Below are positions 22,035 through 24,966 of a stretch of 24,966 nucleotides of DNA, piece after piece (the first letter of the stretch is position 1; the number at the start of each line of letters is the position of its first letter). Under the pieces are notes generated by a model. The model did not search any database, was not told the origin of the DNA, and saw only the letters and a list, made by a program, of their open reading frames with translations. Both the position numbers and the translations under genes were made by a program. Where the stretch lies: positions 1 to 24,966 of the forward strand of contig CAYVRC010000082.1 of assembly GCA_964453205.1 (NCBI GenBank), read 5' to 3'. The stretch is from Crateriforma sp964453205. Lineage in GTDB: Bacteria > Planctomycetota > Planctomycetia > Pirellulales > Pirellulaceae.

Positions 22035-24427
22035 GGCTGTTGCATTTTTTCTTTCAGCAATCGAACGGCCACTCGAAACTGTTCGACGTCCGGCTCGATC
22101 TCGACGGCTCGCTCCAAGTACTCCAGCGCGTCGTCGTTGCGACCGGCTAAGTACAACGCCAGTCCACAGCGATACTGAATCTCGGCGACCTCCGGTGCCA
22201 GTTCGGCATCGCGGACGAGCAACGGCACTTCTTCCTCGCGGAGCTTCGCGGCGTATTGCAGATACTCCGCGGCCGTCGGCCCGGGTTGTCGCTGGGCGAG
22301 CTGTTCCAACAGACCGGCCAGATTGGTTCGCGGCCCGGTCATTTCCGGTTGCAGGCGGAGGGCGGTTTGATACGCCGTCGCGGCGGCTTCCGCTTTGCCG
22401 GTTCGTTCGCACAAGATGCCCCAGGTCATGTGGGCCCCGCCGCGATCGGCTCCGTTCATCAACACCTTCTTGACATCGCGTAATGCCAAGTCGACCCGAG
22501 TGCGTTCCGAATCGGTCAACGTGGAATAGGCATCCGACAGCGCTAGGACTCGCGTCGCTTCGTTACGGACCAGCGGTGATGAATCTTCCAGCAGCGGCAT
22601 CAGTGTTTTGCGGACGAGCGCGGGCGGCGCGGCTTCGAGACTGGAGACGGCTGCGGCGCGAACGAACGGACTTTGCGTGTCGTCGTTGATCGTGGCGATC
22701 GCCGCGTCGTCGATCCGGCTTCGCCCGCGAGCTTGGGGGGGAACCTGCGTCAGTTCCCGCAGTGCCGTGGCCCGCACGATGTCCGGAACCGTCTCGTCAC
22801 GCGTCATCGCGACGCGCAACAATTGCTCCGCACCGTCGTCTTGCCCGGACCGGAACGCGGCAATCGCTTCGGCAAAATGCTTGGGCGTCTTGCGGTCTTT
22901 GCCGTACCACTCTGCGCAAGCGTCGTCACACCACTTGTCGGTTTTCGCGACCGCGGCGGCTACCGCTTCGTTGCCTTGTTCGGCGGCCAAAAGCCAGTTC
23001 GCGTATTGCGACATGTCATAACGATCAAAGACGTCGGCATCATCGCCGTTGATCTCGGCCTTCAGCGATTCCAACTGATCTTGGACATGACAGTGGCTGC
23101 AGGCATTGGGCGTGCCCAGCTTGACCGACAAGTCGGGTCGAGGAACCCGCAAACTGTGGTCGCGACGTTCGTCGACGGCCATGTACGTCGTGTGCGGCAT
23201 GTGACAATTGACGCACATCGCTCCTTCGGTCCCGGGCGCGTGGTGATGATGCGACGGCACGTCGTACTTGCCGGCGGCGTGTTGATGGCAGTTCGTGCAC
23301 GCTTCGTTGCCGGGGAACTTCAATTCCAAGGAGTGCGGGTCATGACAATCGGTACAACGGATTCCCTGGTGATACATCTTGCTTTGGATGAAGGAACCGA
23401 ACACATAGACTTCATCTTTGATCTGCCCGTCGGCGTGATAAGTCGCATCGGTCAGCGTTTCCAGATTGAAGTGGTCATGATAACGCTCGCCGGGCTGAAA
23501 ATCGTAATCGATGACGCCGCGACGGCTGTGGCAGGGCGCACAGGTTTCGAGTTGGTTCGTCGGGTCGTCGCCTTTGAGCATCGCCAGCCCGTAGCCGTGC
23601 CGGCGGTCCCAGAATAACGAATTGCTTTCAGCCAGTTCGATGTGCAGACTGCCCGGACCGTGACAGGCTTCACAGCTCACGTCGATCTCCGAAAACGTCG
23701 TGTGGTAACTGTTCGTCTTGACGTCGAAATTTCGCTGCAGATTCGTCGAGTGACATTCGGCACACATGATCTGCCAACGCTGGGCGACGCCGGTCCAGTG
23801 CAACGGGTCGTCGGGTTCCAGTTTTTCGTCGACGTCCGGCGGGGCCAGATAAAACCAGCGGCCCTTTTCGGTGTCCCAGGAAAGCCGGAGCACTTGCACG
23901 CGAGCGACTTCGTCGTCCGCCATCTCCGGCGTGCGATCGAATTCCACCATGTACTGCTGCAGCGGCGTGACGCCGAACACGTATTTGACTTCGAAGTCCT
24001 CCAGTTCCCCGGTTTCGCCTTCGGTCCGCACCATGAATTTTTCGCCGTCGCGATAAAATCGACTTTCGATTCCGAATTGTTCGAACGTCACGTCATCGAA
24101 ATCCGCCAACACGGTTTCATCGGTGGCCAAGTCCATGGCCAAGTCATGATGCGATCCGGCGAACGCCTTCGCCTCATCTTGATGGCATTCCAAGCAACGA
24201 TCGCGGCCGACGAAACGGGATCGGATATCGACCGGCTTGGCGGACCAATAATCGGCAAGCACGCCGCCGCCGATCAACAACGCCAGTCCGCCGGCGATCC
24301 CCAGAACGATGCGACCAGTCCGCCGAGCGGGCCGATGGGTAAAAGAGGATTCAGGCGAAGTCGACAAACTGGCAACCGAAAAGTTGGACGGGAGAGGAAG
24401 GGAACGACCGGCGTCGCACCGGACCAT
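22031..24427 (-). CDS. Octahaem cytochrome c with HEAT/TPR-like C-terminal half
   Basis: The 798-residue protein has a basic N-terminus and one membrane helix (about 39-57), likely an uncleaved anchor, so the rest is periplasmic. Eight CxxCH haem-attachment motifs start at Cys78, 222, 252, 296, 358, 377, 405 and 443. Extra His residues (for example HHHH at about 393-396) could be distal ligands. From about 450 to 798 there are no haem sites; instead helical repeats of HEAT type (SPFVRAAAVSSLEAAP, SSPLVRNEATRVLAL) and TPR type (AATAYQTALRLQPE, ALEYLERAVEIEPD). Such fusions are probably electron carriers with protein-binding platforms; related multihaem-TPR proteins are common in planctomycetes. 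The redox partner is unknown. The stop overlaps that of the secreted-protein gene; the upstream gene is 36 bp away on the same strand. Confidence 0.92.
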   Translation of the reverse strand: MVRCDAGRSLPLPSNFSVASLSTSPESSFTHRPARRTGRIVLGIAGGLALLIGGGVLADYWSAKPVDIRSRFVGRDRCLECHQDEAKAFAGSHHDLAMDLATDETVLADFDDVTFEQFGIESRFYRDGEKFMVRTEGETGELEDFEVKYVFGVTPLQQYMVEFDRTPEMADDEVARVQVLRLSWDTEKGRWFYLAPPDVDEKLEPDDPLHWTGVAQRWQIMCAECHSTNLQRNFDVKTNSYHTTFSEIDVSCEACHGPGSLHIELAESNSLFWDRRHGYGLAMLKGDDPTNQLETCAPCHSRRGVIDYDFQPGERYHDHFNLETLTDATYHADGQIKDEVYVFGSFIQSKMYHQGIRCTDCHDPHSLELKFPGNEACTNCHQHAAGKYDVPSHHHHAPGTEGAMCVNCHMPHTTYMAVDERRDHSLRVPRPDLSVKLGTPNACSHCHVQDQLESLKAEINGDDADVFDRYDMSQYANWLLAAEQGNEAVAAAVAKTDKWCDDACAEWYGKDRKTPKHFAEAIAAFRSGQDDGAEQLLRVAMTRDETVPDIVRATALRELTQVPPQARGRSRIDDAAIATINDDTQSPFVRAAAVSSLEAAPPALVRKTLMPLLEDSSPLVRNEATRVLALSDAYSTLTDSERTRVDLALRDVKKVLMNGADRGGAHMTWGILCERTGKAEAAATAYQTALRLQPEMTGPRTNLAGLLEQLAQRQPGPTAAEYLQYAAKLREEEVPLLVRDAELAPEVAEIQYRCGLALYLAGRNDDALEYLERAVEIEPDVEQFRVAVRLLKEKMQQP

Positions 24428-24428
24428 T

Positions 24429-24444
24429 GTGAACCATAATTCAC
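24429..24444. promoter_or_regulatory. GTGAA-N6-TTCAC dyad at the cytochrome start
   Basis: GTGAA-CCATAA-TTCAC lies immediately upstream of the cytochrome start codon at 24427, filling much of the 36-bp gap to the gene upstream. Its half-sites share GTGA/TCAC with the dyad before hemH but are two bases further apart (GTGA-N8-TCAC). An operator or a short RNA structure is possible; chance is not excluded. Confidence 0.25.
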
Positions 24445-24463
24445 CGTGGATCGAGCCACGGCA

Positions 24464-24952
24464 TCACCGCAGCGGCGGAATCGCCGAAGCGGAATCGTCG
24501 CGGAGCAGCTCGGCCGCTTTGTGACGCATCGCTTCGACCAATGCCCGAGTCGAGGAATCTTCACCGGCCGCGGAGGCACGCCGCTCGACGAACGGTCTCT
24601 TTTGAAGTAGACGTGCGGCGCGAAGCAGCAGTTCGGCCAGCATCGCGTCGTCGTCCTTCGCCGCCGACCCGCCACCGGTCGACCGCCCGCGACCGCCGGC
24701 GGGGCCGCGTGCCAGGGGGGGCGATGTCGCCCGATCCGCAGAAAGTTCGTTCGCCGAAGCTTCGCCCGGGACTGTTTCCTCCGCCAAGCTCCGCTCCAGC
24801 AAGGATCCCCGCAGCAAACTGCCTTCCTGTTCGATGAACTCCAGCACGCCGCCGAGCAGCGATCCGTCGGATCCGGCGGCCGAGGCGTCCCCGCGAAGCG
24901 ATTCTTCGATTTTCCGCTTCGTCACCTCGGCTTCCCGGAGGTCGATCGGCAT
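24464..24952 (-). CDS. Hypothetical low-complexity protein
   Basis: I do not recognise this protein. The 162-residue frame starts at an ATG near the window edge, and the frame stays open to the edge, so the true start may lie outside. Residues about 1-65 are charged with repeated Leu-Leu/Ser-Leu pairs (GSLLGGVLEF, GSLLRGSLLERSL). A Gly/Pro/Arg-rich middle (about 75-100) is probably disordered. The C-terminal third looks helical (DDDAMLAELLLRAARLLQKR, ALVEAMRHKAAELL). No signal peptide or membrane helix is seen. It lies 36 bp upstream of the octahaem cytochrome on the same strand and may share its transcript. A second open frame running off the edge ends at 24922-24924, so the end of another gene may overlap the start of this one. 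Confidence 0.5.
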   Translation of the reverse strand: MPIDLREAEVTKRKIEESLRGDASAAGSDGSLLGGVLEFIEQEGSLLRGSLLERSLAEETVPGEASANELSADRATSPPLARGPAGGRGRSTGGGSAAKDDDAMLAELLLRAARLLQKRPFVERRASAAGEDSSTRALVEAMRHKAAELLRDDSASAIPPLR

Positions 24953-24966
24953 TCTCGGTGAGGCAT

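Noticed and set aside
1..24966. CRISPR arrays, tRNA or rRNA genes, insertion sequences, phage genes
   Set aside because: I looked for regular direct repeats, tRNA-like cloverleaf ends, rRNA-like conserved stretches and transposase or integrase motifs and saw none; nearly all the DNA is accounted for by ordinary protein genes.

Overview
The window is GC-rich, gene-dense bacterial DNA. The gene set suggests a planctomycete of the Pirellulaceae (Rhodopirellula-like) type: an octahaem cytochrome c fused to a HEAT/TPR-like tail, a Tat-exported enolase-superfamily protein, an actinobacterial-type ferrochelatase, and many starts without a clear Shine-Dalgarno. This assignment is inference from gene content; no rRNA or other marker gene is present.

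Layout. (1) 1-746, + strand: the end of a type II secretion/type IV pilus inner-membrane protein (GspF/PilC family), overlapped by a small prepilin-like gene. (2) 797-2779, - strand: cheY, cheX and ferrochelatase, in that transcriptional order. A perfect CRP-type dyad (TGTGA-N6-TCACA) lies in the cheX-hemH gap. (3) 2780-3302: a divergent control region of about 520 bp. (4) 3303-11088, + strand: a chemotaxis operon in the order cheA (hybrid, two CheW-like domains plus a receiver), cheW, a transmembrane chemoreceptor, cheB, cheR. With the divergent cheY-cheX pair this makes a complete set: receptor, coupling protein, kinase, response regulator, CheX-type phosphatase, methyltransferase and methylesterase. 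(5) 10959-12290, - strand: an A24 prepilin peptidase whose 3' end overlaps cheR by 130 bp tail to tail. (6) 12474-16395, + strand: a class II-like photolyase and an Aas-like acyltransferase/acyl-ACP synthetase fusion. (7) 16410-20939, - strand: M20 amidohydrolase, GCS2/YbdK-type carboxylate-amine ligase, endonuclease III and a Tat-exported enolase-superfamily protein, in transcriptional order. (8) 21243-22034, + strand: a secreted protein with 15-bp tandem repeats. (9) 22031-24952, - strand: the octahaem cytochrome, preceded by an unrecognised low-complexity protein.

How the genes may work together. The chemotaxis genes form one functional unit. The GspF/pseudopilin pair and the prepilin peptidase belong to the same export/pilus pathway and flank the chemotaxis block, so control of pilus-based motility is possible but unproven. 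Photolyase and endonuclease III are unlinked DNA-repair genes. Ferrochelatase and the octahaem cytochrome are both haem-related and each has a GTGA/TCAC dyad in front, with different spacing.

I found no CRISPR array, tRNA, rRNA, insertion sequence or phage gene. No wholly new multi-gene system is evident. The most unusual points are the dyads, the tail-to-tail arrangements, the domain layout of CheA, and two repeat tracts.
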